Shown here: positions 52,483-61,934 of the stretch, one piece after another
How positions within the stretch are numbered: the stretch's first letter is position 1
Layout of the letters: every line of letters begins with the position of its first letter
Assembly (NCBI GenBank): GCA_964242335.1
Contig: CAXTAY010000010.1
Coordinates: 1 to 64,000 of the forward strand
DNA from: Lichenicoccus sp964242335
GTDB taxonomy: Bacteria; Pseudomonadota; Alphaproteobacteria; Acetobacterales; Acetobacteraceae
Direction: 5' to 3'
DNA length: 64,000 bases
Notes under the pieces: model-generated
Database searches by the model: none
What the model was told of the DNA's origin: nothing
The model's input: the letters and a program-made list of their open reading frames with translations, nothing else
Position numbers and translations under genes: made by a program

Positions 52483-52950
52483 CTAGCCAACCCCGTCCAA
52501 CCCCGGATGATCCTCCGGCCGGGCCCCCAGCGCCCAGCGAAACCGCCGCCCCGCCTCCTCGATCGGCACATCGTTGATGCTGGCCTCGCGACGGCGCATC
52601 AGGCCGCTGGGCGCGAACTCCCACTGCTCGTTGCCGTAGGCGCGGAACCACCGACCCTGCACGTCGTGATACTCGTACTGGAACCGCACCGAGATCCGGT
52701 CGTCGAGCACCGCCCACAGCTGCTTGATCAGCCGGTATTCCCGCTCGGCCTGCCACTTGCGGGTCAGGAAGGCGGTGATCGCGTCGCGCCCGGAGAAGAA
52801 CTCCGAGCGGTTGCGCCAGCGGCTGTCGGCGGTGTAGGCGCCGGCGACCCGAGCCGGATCGCGCGAGTTCCAGGCATCCTCGGCGGCGCGCACCTTGCGG
52901 GCGGCGCTCTCGAGGTCGAAGGGCGGCAGCGGCGGCCGGGTCTCGCTCAT
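52483..52950 (-). CDS. SnoaL/NTF2-like protein (DUF1348)
   Basis: A 155-residue alpha+beta barrel protein: AEDAWNSRDPARVAGAYTAD, SRWRNRSEFFSGRDAITAFL, VRFQYEYHDVQGRWFRAYGN and EWEF-like QWEFAPSGLMRRREASIND. This conserved set defines the DUF1348 family of nuclear-transport-factor-2-like proteins. Such folds are isomerases, dehydratases or ligand binders, and the role of DUF1348 is unknown. It follows the M13 peptidase gene by 25 bases on the same strand. Confidence 0.88.
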   Translation of the reverse strand: MSETRPPLPPFDLESAARKVRAAEDAWNSRDPARVAGAYTADSRWRNRSEFFSGRDAITAFLTRKWQAEREYRLIKQLWAVLDDRISVRFQYEYHDVQGRWFRAYGNEQWEFAPSGLMRRREASINDVPIEEAGRRFRWALGARPEDHPGLDGVG

Positions 52951-52975
52951 GGTCCGGTTCCTGGCGACGAGGGCG

Positions 52976-55048
52976 CTACCAGATCTTCACCCGGTCCTGC
53001 GGTGCCAGGTAGAGGCTGTCGCCCGGCTTGACGCCCCAGGCCGTGTACCAGGCGTCGATGTTGTGCATCGGGCCGTTGACGCGTGCACTCGGCGGCGAGT
53101 GCGGGTCGGTCACCAGCCGCTCGCGCTCGGCGTCGTCGCGCAGCTTGCCGCGCCAGACCTGCGCCCAACCGAGGAACACGCGCTGGTCGCCGGTCAGCCC
53201 GTCCAGCACCGGTGCCGGACGGCCATGCAGCGAGGCGTGGTAGGCATCCAGTGCCAGGGTCAGGCCGCCCAGGTCGGCGATGTTCTCGCCCATGGTCAGC
53301 TTGCCGTTGATGTGCGCGCCGGGCAGCGGCTGCATCGCGTCGAACTGCGCGCCGAGGCGGGCGGCGCGCGCATCGAAGCGCTCTGCGTCCTGCTTGCTCC
53401 ACCAGTCGACCAGCCGGCCGTGCTCGTCGAACTTGCGGCCCTGGTCGTCGAAGGAGTGCGTCATCTCGTGGCCGATGACGCCGCCGATCGCGCCGTAATT
53501 GATCGCCGGGTCGGCCGCGGGGTCGAAGAACGGCGGCTGCAGGATCGCCGCCGGGAACACCACCTCGTCGAAGGGCGGGTTGTTGTAGGCGTTCACCGTC
53601 TGCGGCGTCATGTCCCACTCGTCGCGGTCGACGGTCTGGCCGAGGTGACCGAGCCAGTAGTGCCAGCCGAAGGCGATCGCGCGCTCGGAATTGCCGTACA
53701 GGTCGTCCGGGCGCACGACCAGCGAGGTGTAGTCGCGCCACTTGTTGGGATAGCCGATCTGGACCTCGAAATGGTCCAGCTTGCGCAGCGCCAGCGTCTT
53801 GGTGGCGTCGCTCATCCAGCCGTTATGCTGCAGGCGGACGCGGAACGCCGCCTTCAGCTCGTCGGTCAGGTGGCGCATGGTGTCGCGCGCCGCCGGCGGG
53901 AAGTAGCGCGCGACGTAGACCTTGCCGATCGCCATGCCCATGGCGGTGCCGGTGGCGCTCACCGCGTGCTTCCAGCGCGGCTCGTCCTGCGGCTGGCCGC
54001 CGAGCGTGTGGCCGTTGAAGTCGAACGAGGCGGCGACGAAGCGCTGCGGCAGCACGTCGGCGGCGTTGTCGGCGAGGTGGAAGGCGAGCCAGGCGCGCAG
54101 CGTGGCGAGGTCGGTGCCGCCGGCGATGGCCGCCTCGGCGACGATCGCGGACTTCTCCTGCAGCACCAGCAGGTCGGTGTGCGGCAGCCCGGCGCCGGCG
54201 AGGTAGGCGTTCCAGTCGAAGCCGGGTGCCAGGGCGTGCAGGTCGGCGACCCGGGTCGGGTTGTAGGTCTTCACCGGATCGCGACGAGCGGCGCGCGACC
54301 ACTGCACCCGGGCGAGCCGGGTCTCGAAGCCGACGATCGCGCTCGCCCGGGCGGTGCTGTCGGGCCAGCCGACCAGGTCGAGCATGCGCGCGACGTAGAG
54401 CTGGTAGGCGCGCTTCTTCGCGGCGAAGGAGGGCTGCAGGTAGTAGTCGCGGTCCGGCAGGCCGGTGCCGGCCTGGCTCAGCGAGACCGAGTAGCGTGTC
54501 GGATCCTTGGCGTCCGGATCGATCGAGAGGCCGAACAGCGAGTACTGGAAGCCGGTCTGCGCCTGTCCCAGCAGGCGCGCGAAGTCGCGGCGGTCGCGGA
54601 CGGCGCGGATCGCGTCGAGGTCGGGCGCCAGCGGCGCCACGCCGCGCCGCTCCACCGCCTGCTGGTCCATGAAGGCGGCGTAGAAGGCGCCGAGCTTCTC
54701 CTCGACGCTGCGCGGCTGCGCCGCCGGATGCGACGAGACCTCCTGCAGGATCGACTGCACCCGCGTGCGCGACAGCTCGGCGAGCATGTTGAACGCGCCC
54801 CACGAGGTGCGGTCGGGCGGGATCACCAGGTTCTTCACGTAGGTGCCGTTGGCGTAGTCGAAGAAGTCGTGCCCGGGGGCGACGGCGGCATCTCGGCCGG
54901 AGAGATCGAAGCCCCAGCTGCCGGACGAGGCGGGGCGAGCGTCGCCGGAGGGCGGGGCGGCGCCGGCCGGGCTGCCCGCGAGCAGGGTGGCCGATGCCGC
55001 CAGCGCCACGACCAGCCGGCTCCTCGAGCCTCGTTGCGTCCTGTCCAA
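52976..55048 (-). CDS. Exported M13-family metalloendopeptidase
   Basis: A 690-residue neprilysin-like zinc peptidase. The zinc motif is GHEMTHSFDDQG (HEMTH at 527-531), the third ligand lies in GENIADLGG (Glu588), and VNAYNNPPFDE is the substrate-binding block. The C-terminus ends in KIW, close to the family's usual ending. I chose TTG 55048 because GGAGG lies seven bases upstream and the protein then starts with a good signal peptide (MDRTQRGSRSRLVVALAASA, cleavage near AGAA). A longer start at 55108 is also a TTG. It probably acts in the periplasm on short peptides. Confidence 0.93.
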   Translation of the reverse strand: MDRTQRGSRSRLVVALAASATLLAGSPAGAAPPSGDARPASSGSWGFDLSGRDAAVAPGHDFFDYANGTYVKNLVIPPDRTSWGAFNMLAELSRTRVQSILQEVSSHPAAQPRSVEEKLGAFYAAFMDQQAVERRGVAPLAPDLDAIRAVRDRRDFARLLGQAQTGFQYSLFGLSIDPDAKDPTRYSVSLSQAGTGLPDRDYYLQPSFAAKKRAYQLYVARMLDLVGWPDSTARASAIVGFETRLARVQWSRAARRDPVKTYNPTRVADLHALAPGFDWNAYLAGAGLPHTDLLVLQEKSAIVAEAAIAGGTDLATLRAWLAFHLADNAADVLPQRFVAASFDFNGHTLGGQPQDEPRWKHAVSATGTAMGMAIGKVYVARYFPPAARDTMRHLTDELKAAFRVRLQHNGWMSDATKTLALRKLDHFEVQIGYPNKWRDYTSLVVRPDDLYGNSERAIAFGWHYWLGHLGQTVDRDEWDMTPQTVNAYNNPPFDEVVFPAAILQPPFFDPAADPAINYGAIGGVIGHEMTHSFDDQGRKFDEHGRLVDWWSKQDAERFDARAARLGAQFDAMQPLPGAHINGKLTMGENIADLGGLTLALDAYHASLHGRPAPVLDGLTGDQRVFLGWAQVWRGKLRDDAERERLVTDPHSPPSARVNGPMHNIDAWYTAWGVKPGDSLYLAPQDRVKIW

Positions 55049-55144
55049 GCCACCGCCTCCGTTCCGCGCTGCAGCGGACAGAGGCAAGAAGCGGACCCGC
55101 ACTGTCAACCCGCCGCAGGGCCGCCCCCGAGGGACGTCCCCGCC

Positions 55145-56020
55145 CTACTCGGCGGCCTGCGCCAGGCCGGCGGTCGTGGCGGCGGGGGCCGCGGCACGGT
55201 GGCGCGCACTCACGGCGACGAACTTGCGCCGCCGGCGCTGCATCGCCGCGAACGCCAGGCCGGCCGCGAGGCGGCCGATGCGGCCGTGCGGGGTGAAGCC
55301 GATCGTCTTGAAGATCATGCCGATCGCGCGGTCCAGATGCGGGCGGCGGTAGAAGCCCATGGCGCGCGACATGTAGGCGGCGATGCAGCGCTGGTGGTCG
55401 TAGGCGAGGCCGGTCGGCTCGTTGGTGCAGTGGAAGGCGAAGGCGAGCTCGTCATCCTCGGTCTCGGTGACGCGGCCGAGCGCGATCCGGGTGCGGCGCA
55501 GCACGCCGATCCGCTCGCGACGCAGGTAGCGGTGCATGTGGTCGTAGAACAGCTTGAAGTGGCGATACTCGTCGGCGGCGATCTGCCTGCAGATCGCCTT
55601 CAGCACCGGCTCGTCGGTGGCGTCGGCGAGGGCGGTGTAGAACGACGAGGTGCCGGTCTCGACCATGCAGCGCGCGATCAGCTCGCCGGTGCGCGAGCCG
55701 CGCACCGAGGCGTCGACCTCGATCGGCACCCGGTACGAGGCACGGTAGCGCTCGAACGCGCTCGGGTAGTCCCAGGACGGCTCGGCGAGCATCGCCCAGC
55801 GGCCGAGCGCGTCGCCGTGCTGCACCTCCTCGACCGCCCAGTTGTCGGCGGCGAGGCGGAACGCCGTGTCGTCGGTGAACACGTTCTTCAGGTAGGCGGC
55901 GTAGTCGGTGCCGTTGCGCTCCACCACCGCGGCCGCCTTGACCAGCAGCAGCACCTCGGGGTCGACCCGGCTCGGCTCGAAGCGGTCCCAGGCCAGGGCG
56001 TCGATCCGCCAGTGCTTCAT
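55145..56020 (-). CDS. Ferritin-like di-iron protein, acyl-ACP desaturase-like
   Basis: A 291-residue helical protein with two di-iron ligand motifs about 75 residues apart: WAVEEVQHGDAL (E-E-x-x-H) and AADEYRHFKLFYDH (D-E-x-R-H). This spacing and sequence match type 2 acyl-ACP desaturases and related ferritin-like oxygenases. The C-terminal 40 residues (GLAFAAMQRRRRKFVAV) are basic. The ATG at 56020 begins the conserved part; upstream codons do not look coding. It is divergent from sucC. It could introduce a double bond into an acyl chain, but that is inference. Confidence 0.78.
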   Translation of the reverse strand: MKHWRIDALAWDRFEPSRVDPEVLLLVKAAAVVERNGTDYAAYLKNVFTDDTAFRLAADNWAVEEVQHGDALGRWAMLAEPSWDYPSAFERYRASYRVPIEVDASVRGSRTGELIARCMVETGTSSFYTALADATDEPVLKAICRQIAADEYRHFKLFYDHMHRYLRRERIGVLRRTRIALGRVTETEDDELAFAFHCTNEPTGLAYDHQRCIAAYMSRAMGFYRRPHLDRAIGMIFKTIGFTPHGRIGRLAAGLAFAAMQRRRRKFVAVSARHRAAAPAATTAGLAQAAE

Positions 56021-56265
56021 CGTGCCGTACGTGTCATCGTGGGTGTTCCTCCCCGGACGCCGGAGCGCCGCAGCCTCCCAGGATGCCACCGCTCGCCGGT
56101 CGGCGGAACGGCCGCATCGGACGGATGCGAAGGAGCTGTTGCGGTCCGGCCACAGCTTCGGCGGCGCACGGGCCCTGGTGACTCGCACGACGAGGGGTGC
56201 GATCTTGCCGCGGCACCGCTCCGGCGGTCCCCGAGATCCGGCCCAGCGGAAGGAGCCACCGCGGC

Positions 56266-57465
56266 ATGAACATCCACGAATACCAGGCCAAGACCCTGCT
56301 CAAGGGCTTCGGCATGCCGGTGCTGGAGGGACGCGTGGCGCGTTCGCCGGAGGAGGCGCTGGTCGCGGCGCGCACCCTGCCGGGTCCGGTGATCGTGGTG
56401 AAGTCGCAGATCCATGCTGGCGGCCGCGGCGCCGGCCGGTTCCAGGACGACCCCGACGGGAAGGGCGGCGTGCGGCTGGTGAAGTCGCCGGACGAGGCCG
56501 AGGACGCGGCGCGCGCGATGCTGAACCACACGCTGGTCACCAAGCAGACCGGCCCTTCGGGACGCGTGGTACGCCGGCTCTACATCGAGGCCGGCTGCGA
56601 CATCGCCCGCGAGCTCTACCTCTCGCTGCTGGTCGATCGCAGTACCGGGCGGGTGACCATCGTCGCCAGCGAGGAAGGCGGCATGGAGATCGAGGAGGTC
56701 GCGGCAGCCAGCCCGGAGAAGATCCTGCACCAGGGCATCGACCCGGCGATCGGCTTCTCGCCCTACGTGGGCCGCAAGATCGCGGTGCGGCTCGGGCTGA
56801 AGGGCAAGACGGCCGCATCCTTCGTCAAGGTGGTGGGCGCCGCCTACGAGGCATTCGTCAAGCTCGACTGTGCGGTCATCGAGATCAACCCGCTGGTGGT
56901 CACCGGCGCCGGCACGCTGGTCGCACTCGATGCCAAGCTCAGCTTCGACGACAACGCGCTGTTCCGGCATCCGGAGCTGGAGGAGCTGCGCGACGAGGCG
57001 GAGGAGGATCCCAAGGAGCTGGAGGCGGCGCGGCACGGGCTCAGCTACATCGCGCTCGAGGGCAGTATCGGCTGCATGGTCAACGGCGCCGGGCTGGCGA
57101 TGGCGACCATGGACATCATCAAGCTGGAGGGTGCCGAGCCCGCCAACTTCCTCGATGTCGGTGGCGGTGCCACCAAGGAGCGGGTGGTCGCGGCGTTCAA
57201 GATCCTGCTGTCGGATCCCAACGTCGAGGGCATCCTGGTCAACATCTTCGGCGGCATCATGCGCTGCGACATCATCGCCCAAGCGGTGATCGAGGCCTCG
57301 CGCGAGGTCAGGCTGCACGTGCCGCTGGTGGTGCGTCTGGAAGGCACCAACGTGGAACTGGGGCAGAAGCTGATCGACGAGAGTGGCCTGCCGATCATCA
57401 ACGCCGACGACCTGTCGGACGCCGCGCGTAAGATCGTCGCGGCGGTGAAGAAGGCGCACGCGTAA
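56266..57465 (+). CDS. sucC: Succinyl-CoA synthetase beta subunit
   Basis: A 399-residue ADP-forming subunit of the TCA-cycle enzyme converting succinyl-CoA to succinate with ATP formation. MNIHEYQAKTLL starts the ATP-grasp domain, VVKSQIHAGGRG is the nucleotide loop, and FLDVGGGATKERV and VNIFGGIMRCD lie in the CoA-ligase domain. The start is behind AAGGAG. The sucD start overlaps the stop (TAATG). Malate-CoA ligase MtkA is the main alternative, but EINPLVV with these motifs and length fit SucC better. Confidence 0.95.
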   Translation: MNIHEYQAKTLLKGFGMPVLEGRVARSPEEALVAARTLPGPVIVVKSQIHAGGRGAGRFQDDPDGKGGVRLVKSPDEAEDAARAMLNHTLVTKQTGPSGRVVRRLYIEAGCDIARELYLSLLVDRSTGRVTIVASEEGGMEIEEVAAASPEKILHQGIDPAIGFSPYVGRKIAVRLGLKGKTAASFVKVVGAAYEAFVKLDCAVIEINPLVVTGAGTLVALDAKLSFDDNALFRHPELEELRDEAEEDPKELEAARHGLSYIALEGSIGCMVNGAGLAMATMDIIKLEGAEPANFLDVGGGATKERVVAAFKILLSDPNVEGILVNIFGGIMRCDIIAQAVIEASREVRLHVPLVVRLEGTNVELGQKLIDESGLPIINADDLSDAARKIVAAVKKAHA

Positions 57466-58340
57466 TGGCGATCCTCGTGGGCGCGGAGACCCGCGTCATC
57501 ACCCAGGGCTTCACCGGCGCCCAGGGCACCTTCCACGCCGAGCAGGCGATCGCCTACGGCACCCGCATGGTCGGCGGCACCACGCCGGGCAAGGGCGGGC
57601 AGATCCATCTCGGCCTGCCGGTGTTCGACACCGTGATCGAGGCGCGCGAGGCCACCGGTGCCGATGCCTCGGTGATCTACGTGCCGCCGCCGTTCGCCGC
57701 CGACGCCATCCTGGAGGCGATCGATGCCGGCATGCCGCTGATCGTGTGCATCACCGAGGGTATCCCGGTGCTCGACATGATCGAGGTGAGCCGCGCCCTG
57801 GTCGGCTCGAACAGCCTGCTGGTGGGGCCGAACTGCCCGGGCGTGATCACGCCGGACGCGTGCAAGATCGGCATCATGCCGGGGCACATCCACCGGCGCG
57901 GCAAGGTCGGCATCGTCTCGCGCTCGGGCACGCTGACCTACGAGGCGGTGGCGCAGACCACGGCGGTGGGGCTGGGGCAGAGCACCTGCGTCGGCATCGG
58001 CGGCGACCCGGTGAAGGGGATGGACTTCATCGACGTGCTGGAGATGTTCCTGCGCGACCCGGAGACGGAGTCGATCGTCATGATCGGCGAGATCGGCGGC
58101 GCCTCGGAGATCGACGCGGCGACGTTCCTCAAGGACAACAAGGTCAAGAAACCGACGATCGGCTTCATCGCCGGCGCCACCGCGCCGCCGGGACGGCGCA
58201 TGGGGCATGCGGGTGCGGTGATCACCGGCGGCAACGACACGGCTGGCGCCAAGATCGAGGCGCTGCAGTCGGCGGGCGTGCGGGTGGCGCCAAGCCCGGC
58301 GGTGCTGGGACCGACCCTGCTCGAGGTGATCCGCGGCTGA
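57465..58340 (+). CDS. sucD: Succinyl-CoA synthetase alpha subunit
   Basis: A 291-residue subunit binding CoA and carrying the phosphohistidine (His about 246 in GRRMGHAGAVI). TQGFTGAQGTFHAEQA, GGTTPGKGG, VGPNCPGVITP and GEIGGASEIDAA are the family blocks. It overlaps sucC by one base. No sucAB follows; the next gene is a broken hydrolase on the other strand. Confidence 0.96.
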   Translation: MAILVGAETRVITQGFTGAQGTFHAEQAIAYGTRMVGGTTPGKGGQIHLGLPVFDTVIEAREATGADASVIYVPPPFAADAILEAIDAGMPLIVCITEGIPVLDMIEVSRALVGSNSLLVGPNCPGVITPDACKIGIMPGHIHRRGKVGIVSRSGTLTYEAVAQTTAVGLGQSTCVGIGGDPVKGMDFIDVLEMFLRDPETESIVMIGEIGGASEIDAATFLKDNKVKKPTIGFIAGATAPPGRRMGHAGAVITGGNDTAGAKIEALQSAGVRVAPSPAVLGPTLLEVIRG

Positions 58341-58359
58341 CCCGGTCGAGGCCGGGCCC

Positions 58360-59136
58360 TCAGCCGGCCTGCGTCCAGGCGCGGACCGTCAGCACCGCAT
58401 CGGCGAAGGCGGCGGGGGCCTCCTGGGGCAGGTTGTGGCCGGCCTCGATCACCCTGTGCTGGTGACGGGCAGTGAACATGTGCGCCTGGTCCGCGGTGCC
58501 GCCCGGCTTCAGCGTGTCGGTCGTGCCGTCCAGGGTCACCGACGGCACCGTGATCTTCGGCCGCTCGGCGAGGCGCCGCTCCAGCGCGTCGTAGGCCGGA
58601 TCGCCCTCTGCGAGACCGGATCGGTGGCGATAGGCGTGGATGACGACGTCGACGAAGTCGGGGTTGTCGAAGGAGCGCGCCTTACGCTCGAACATCGCAT
58701 CGTCGAAGCGCCATCCGGGCGACCATTGCCGCCACAGCATCCGGCAGATCTCCCGGCGGTGCATGGCGAGGCACTCGCGGCCGCGCTCGCTCTGGAACAG
58801 GTGCTGATACCACAGCGCGTGCTCCATCGACGGCGCCTAGCCGTGCTTCAGACGCTCGATCTCGATCACGTCATAGCTGGCAGGCGACACCAGGTCTTAG
58901 CCGAGTGCCGCCTGCTGGCCGCTGCGCCGCGTGTCCGCCGACAGGAACCGGGTCGGGCCGTAGCCGCGCAGGTACGGCCGGAGTACGCGCCCACCGTGGG
59001 CGACGAGATGCGGCACGACCTCGTCATAGGCGTGCACATCGACGGGGAAGCCGTGCGACAGCACGACCGGCCATCCGTCGTCGGCGCCGGCCTCGAGATA
59101 GCCCATCGCGAGAACACCCGCGGCGATGCTCTTCAC
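58360..59136 (-). pseudogene. Alpha/beta hydrolase with lost core
   Basis: The start (GTG 59136, with GGAGGG upstream) begins an epoxide-hydrolase/dehalogenase-like fold: YLEAGADDGWPVVLSHGFPV and RPYLRGYGPTRFLS. After GQQAALG the frame stops (58897). The second half resumes at about 58827 with MEHALWYQHLFQ and includes the catalytic His in IEAGHNLPQEAP. The 70 bases between have two stops and are too short to hold the nucleophile elbow (GxDWGG-like) and its surroundings, about 60-80 residues in relatives. A deletion plus stop codons have therefore removed the active site. No function is expected. Confidence 0.78.
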
Positions 59137-59167
59137 GTCGCCCTCCTGTCGCACGAACCCTGGGCCG

Positions 59168-60604
59168 TCAGAGGTGCGCCGTCTCCGTCTTGCTCGGATG
59201 CACGCCGCCATGCGGGTCGCTGCCGGCTTCGGTCTCGTCTCCCACCGCCGCGCGCGGGTGCTTGGCGAAATAGCCCATCACGTCGTGCAGGTCGGCGAGC
59301 AGCGTGTCGGCCATGTCGCGGGAGAAGCCGTGCCGCACCAGGGCGCGCATCACCGTCATGCCCTGCAGGTCGGGCACCAGCGTGTAGGCGGCTACCTGCC
59401 AGCCGCGCGTGCGCAGCCGGTCCGACAGGTCGAACAGGGTGAAGCCGGCATCCGAGCCGTGCCTGATGGTCCAGGACACCGCCGGGATGCCCTTCTCGCT
59501 GTCGCCGTCATGCAGGATCTCGAACGGGCCGATCCTGCGCAGGCTCGAGGCCAGGTGCCGTGCGACGTCGTAGCAGCCCTGCTGCACCGCGCGGTAGCCC
59601 TCGCGGCCGAGGCGCATCAGCAGGTAGTACTGCGCGATCACCTGGCCGCCCGGGCGGGAGAAGTTCAGCGCGAAGTCGGGCATGTTGCCGCCGAGATAGT
59701 TCACCCAGAACACCAGCTCGTCTGGCAGTGCCGCCTTGTCGCGCCACATCACCCAGCCCACGCCGAGCGGGGCGAGGCCGAACTTGTGCCCCGAGGCGTT
59801 AATCGAGAGCACGCGCGGCAGCCGGAAGTCCCACTGCAGCTCGGGCTCGACGAACGGGGCGAGGAAGCCGCCGGAGGCCGCGTCGACGTGGATCGGCACG
59901 TCGAGGCCGCGCTCGCGCTCGATCGCGTCGAGCGCGGCCGCGATCCCGGCGACCGGCTCGTACAGGCCGGTGAAGGTGACGCCGAGGGTCGGCACCACGC
60001 CGATGGTGTTCTCGTCGACCCGGGACGCGACCTCCTCCGGGGTCATGCCGTAGCGGCCCGCCGACATCGGGATCTCGCGCAGCTCGACGTCGAAGTAGCG
60101 GCCGAACTTGTGCCAGCACACCTGCACCGGGCCGGTGATCAGGTTGGGGCGGTCGGTGGGCTTGCCCGTCGCGCGTCGCCTGGCCTCCCAGCGGCGCTTC
60201 ATCGCCAGGCCGCCGAGCATCGCCGCCTCGCTCGATCCGACGGTGGAACACCCGACCGCCTGCGTCGCCTCCGGCACGTGCCACAGGTCGGCGATGATGT
60301 GCACGCAGCGCCGCTCGATCTCGGCGGTCGCGGGATACTCGTCGCGGTCGACCATGTTCTTGTCGATCGACTGGTCCATCAGCCGGTGCACCTCGTCCTC
60401 GAGCCAAGTCTGGCAGAAGGTCGCGAGGTTCTGCCGCGCGTTGCCGTCGAAGGAGAGCTCGTCGCGTACCAGGTTCAGCGCCGCGTCCGAACGCATGCCG
60501 TGCGCGGGCATGCGAAGCTTGGGCACCGGATGCTCCGCCGCCCGGGTCGCGTAGATGTCGGCGTCGAGCGCCTCGCGCGAGGTCTGCGTGTGATGCAACG
60601 GCAT
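59168..60604 (-). CDS. gadB: Glutamate decarboxylase
   Basis: A 478-residue PLP enzyme turning glutamate into GABA with consumption of a proton, a classical acid-resistance reaction. The PLP Lys is in SINASGHKFGLAPLG; HVDAASGGFLAPF holds the cofactor Asp, and VGCSTVGSSEAAMLGGLAMK is typical. The C-terminus has Lys and His residues (SKTETAHL) like the pH-responsive tail of GadB. The ATG at 60604 gives the usual N-terminus. No glutamate/GABA antiporter gene (gadC) is adjacent, so exchange must rely on a transporter elsewhere. Confidence 0.95.
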   Translation of the reverse strand: MPLHHTQTSREALDADIYATRAAEHPVPKLRMPAHGMRSDAALNLVRDELSFDGNARQNLATFCQTWLEDEVHRLMDQSIDKNMVDRDEYPATAEIERRCVHIIADLWHVPEATQAVGCSTVGSSEAAMLGGLAMKRRWEARRRATGKPTDRPNLITGPVQVCWHKFGRYFDVELREIPMSAGRYGMTPEEVASRVDENTIGVVPTLGVTFTGLYEPVAGIAAALDAIERERGLDVPIHVDAASGGFLAPFVEPELQWDFRLPRVLSINASGHKFGLAPLGVGWVMWRDKAALPDELVFWVNYLGGNMPDFALNFSRPGGQVIAQYYLLMRLGREGYRAVQQGCYDVARHLASSLRRIGPFEILHDGDSEKGIPAVSWTIRHGSDAGFTLFDLSDRLRTRGWQVAAYTLVPDLQGMTVMRALVRHGFSRDMADTLLADLHDVMGYFAKHPRAAVGDETEAGSDPHGGVHPSKTETAHL

Positions 60605-60704
60605 GGCCTGTCTTCCCGGAGCTGACCCGCTGCAATAGCCGCACCGGGCGCGACTTCGATACCCCCGGCGGGACGAGCCTGCCGCGACGGGCGGGCCGCG
60701 CCCC

Positions 60705-61481
60705 TCAGCCGATCGCGCGCACCACGCCGCCTTCCACCCGCAGCGCCGCTCCCGAGGTGGCGGAGGCCTGCGGCGAGCAGGCATAGACCACCATGTTGGC
60801 GACCTCCTCCGTCGTCTCCAGGCGGCCGAGCAGCGACGAAGGGCGATGCTCCGCGATGAAGCGTCGCCCGGCCTGCTCCGGATCGTCGCCGCCGAGCATG
60901 TCGGCGACACCCTCCGACAGCGTGGGGCCGGGCAGCACGGCGTTCACGGTCACGCCGGTGCCGGCGACGGACTCCGCCAGCCCGCGCGAGACCGCGAGCT
61001 GTGCGGTCTTGGTCATGCCGTAATGGATCATCTCCTTCGGGATGTTGAGCCCGGACTCGCTGGAGATGAACACGATCCTGCCCCAGCCGGCCGCGACCAT
61101 GGCGGGGAGGTAGGCGCGCGACAGCCGCACGCCGCTCATCACGTTGGTCTCGAAGAACCGCATCCAGTCGGCATCCGGGATCTCGGCGAACGGCTTGGGC
61201 TCGAAGATGCCCATGTTGTTGACCACGATGTCGGCGCGCGGCGCCTGCGCCACCAGCGATGCAGCACCCTCGGCGGTGGCGAGATCGGCGACGACGCCGG
61301 CCACCGACGCGGCGGGGGTCCGCGCCAGCACCGCGGCGACCGCCGCGCGCACCCGCGTCTCGCTGCGGCCGTTCACCGTGACCGCGGCACCGGCGGCGGC
61401 GAGCCCCTGGGCGATGGCGAGCCCGATCCCGGCGGTGGAGCCGCTGACCACCGCGTGGCGGCCGGACAGGTCGATCCTCAT
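60705..61481 (-). CDS. Short-chain dehydrogenase/reductase
   Basis: A 258-residue SDR: VVSGSTAGIGLAIA, VNNMGIFEPKPF, catalytic Ser in FISSESGLNIP, YxxxK in HYGMTKTAQLA, and NAVLPGPTLSEGVADML. All catalytic positions are intact. The ATG at 61481 precedes RIDLSGRHAV; eleven more codons are open upstream. It lies 100 bases before gadB on the same strand. The substrate is unknown; the GPTLSEGV segment is frequent in a group of oxidoreductases annotated only as SDR. Confidence 0.87.
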   Translation of the reverse strand: MRIDLSGRHAVVSGSTAGIGLAIAQGLAAAGAAVTVNGRSETRVRAAVAAVLARTPAASVAGVVADLATAEGAASLVAQAPRADIVVNNMGIFEPKPFAEIPDADWMRFFETNVMSGVRLSRAYLPAMVAAGWGRIVFISSESGLNIPKEMIHYGMTKTAQLAVSRGLAESVAGTGVTVNAVLPGPTLSEGVADMLGGDDPEQAGRRFIAEHRPSSLLGRLETTEEVANMVVYACSPQASATSGAALRVEGGVVRAIG

Positions 61482-61550
61482 GGAAAACGCCTCATTATCA
61501 ATAGCCCGTAGCAACGCGACGGACGGCCGGAGGTTGACGGCGGCCGCGCC

Positions 61551-61844
61551 TCAGCGTGCGAGCAGCCGGGTCGCGATCGCCGCCCATTCCTCGGGCAGCG
61601 GGACCGTCGGCACCGGCTGCCCGGCGCGCCGGTACCAGTAGCCGGCATTCGCCACGTCGCCCTCCTGTCGGTGCAGGTGGGCGTGCACCCAGTCGCAGCT
61701 CGGGTCTCCCTCCCGCTGCTGCGCGCAGCCATGCGCCCGATCCCACTCGCCCTTGCCGGCCCACCACAAGGCCTGCACGGCGAGGTCGGGCGCTCCCGGC
61801 GGCGAGCTGCCGGGCAGGCTGAGGCGGAATTCTTCCAGCGTCAT
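61551..61844 (-). CDS. Small conserved hypothetical protein
   Basis: A 97-residue protein with the segments ALWWAGKGEWDRAHGCAQQ, SCDWVHAHLHRQEGDVANA and YWYRRAGQPVPTVPLPEEW. These Trp-rich blocks are conserved in a family of short proteobacterial proteins that I recognise but cannot name functionally. It has the look of a TPR-like helix pair (AWDxAHxxxQ, GDxxNAxYWY). It is divergent from bioB, with 90 bases between starts. Confidence 0.78.
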   Translation of the reverse strand: MTLEEFRLSLPGSSPPGAPDLAVQALWWAGKGEWDRAHGCAQQREGDPSCDWVHAHLHRQEGDVANAGYWYRRAGQPVPTVPLPEEWAAIATRLLAR

Positions 61845-61934
61845 CGGGCGTCGCTCCGGCCGGGATGTCGATCGTCTATCACGTCCGACCGCCAGCCGGT
61901 ATGACGGGTCGGCCAACACGGAGGAACCCGCATC

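Noticed and set aside
56266..58340. Malate-CoA ligase (mtkAB) instead of succinyl-CoA synthetase
   Set aside because: Start motif, length and lack of serine-cycle neighbours favour sucCD.
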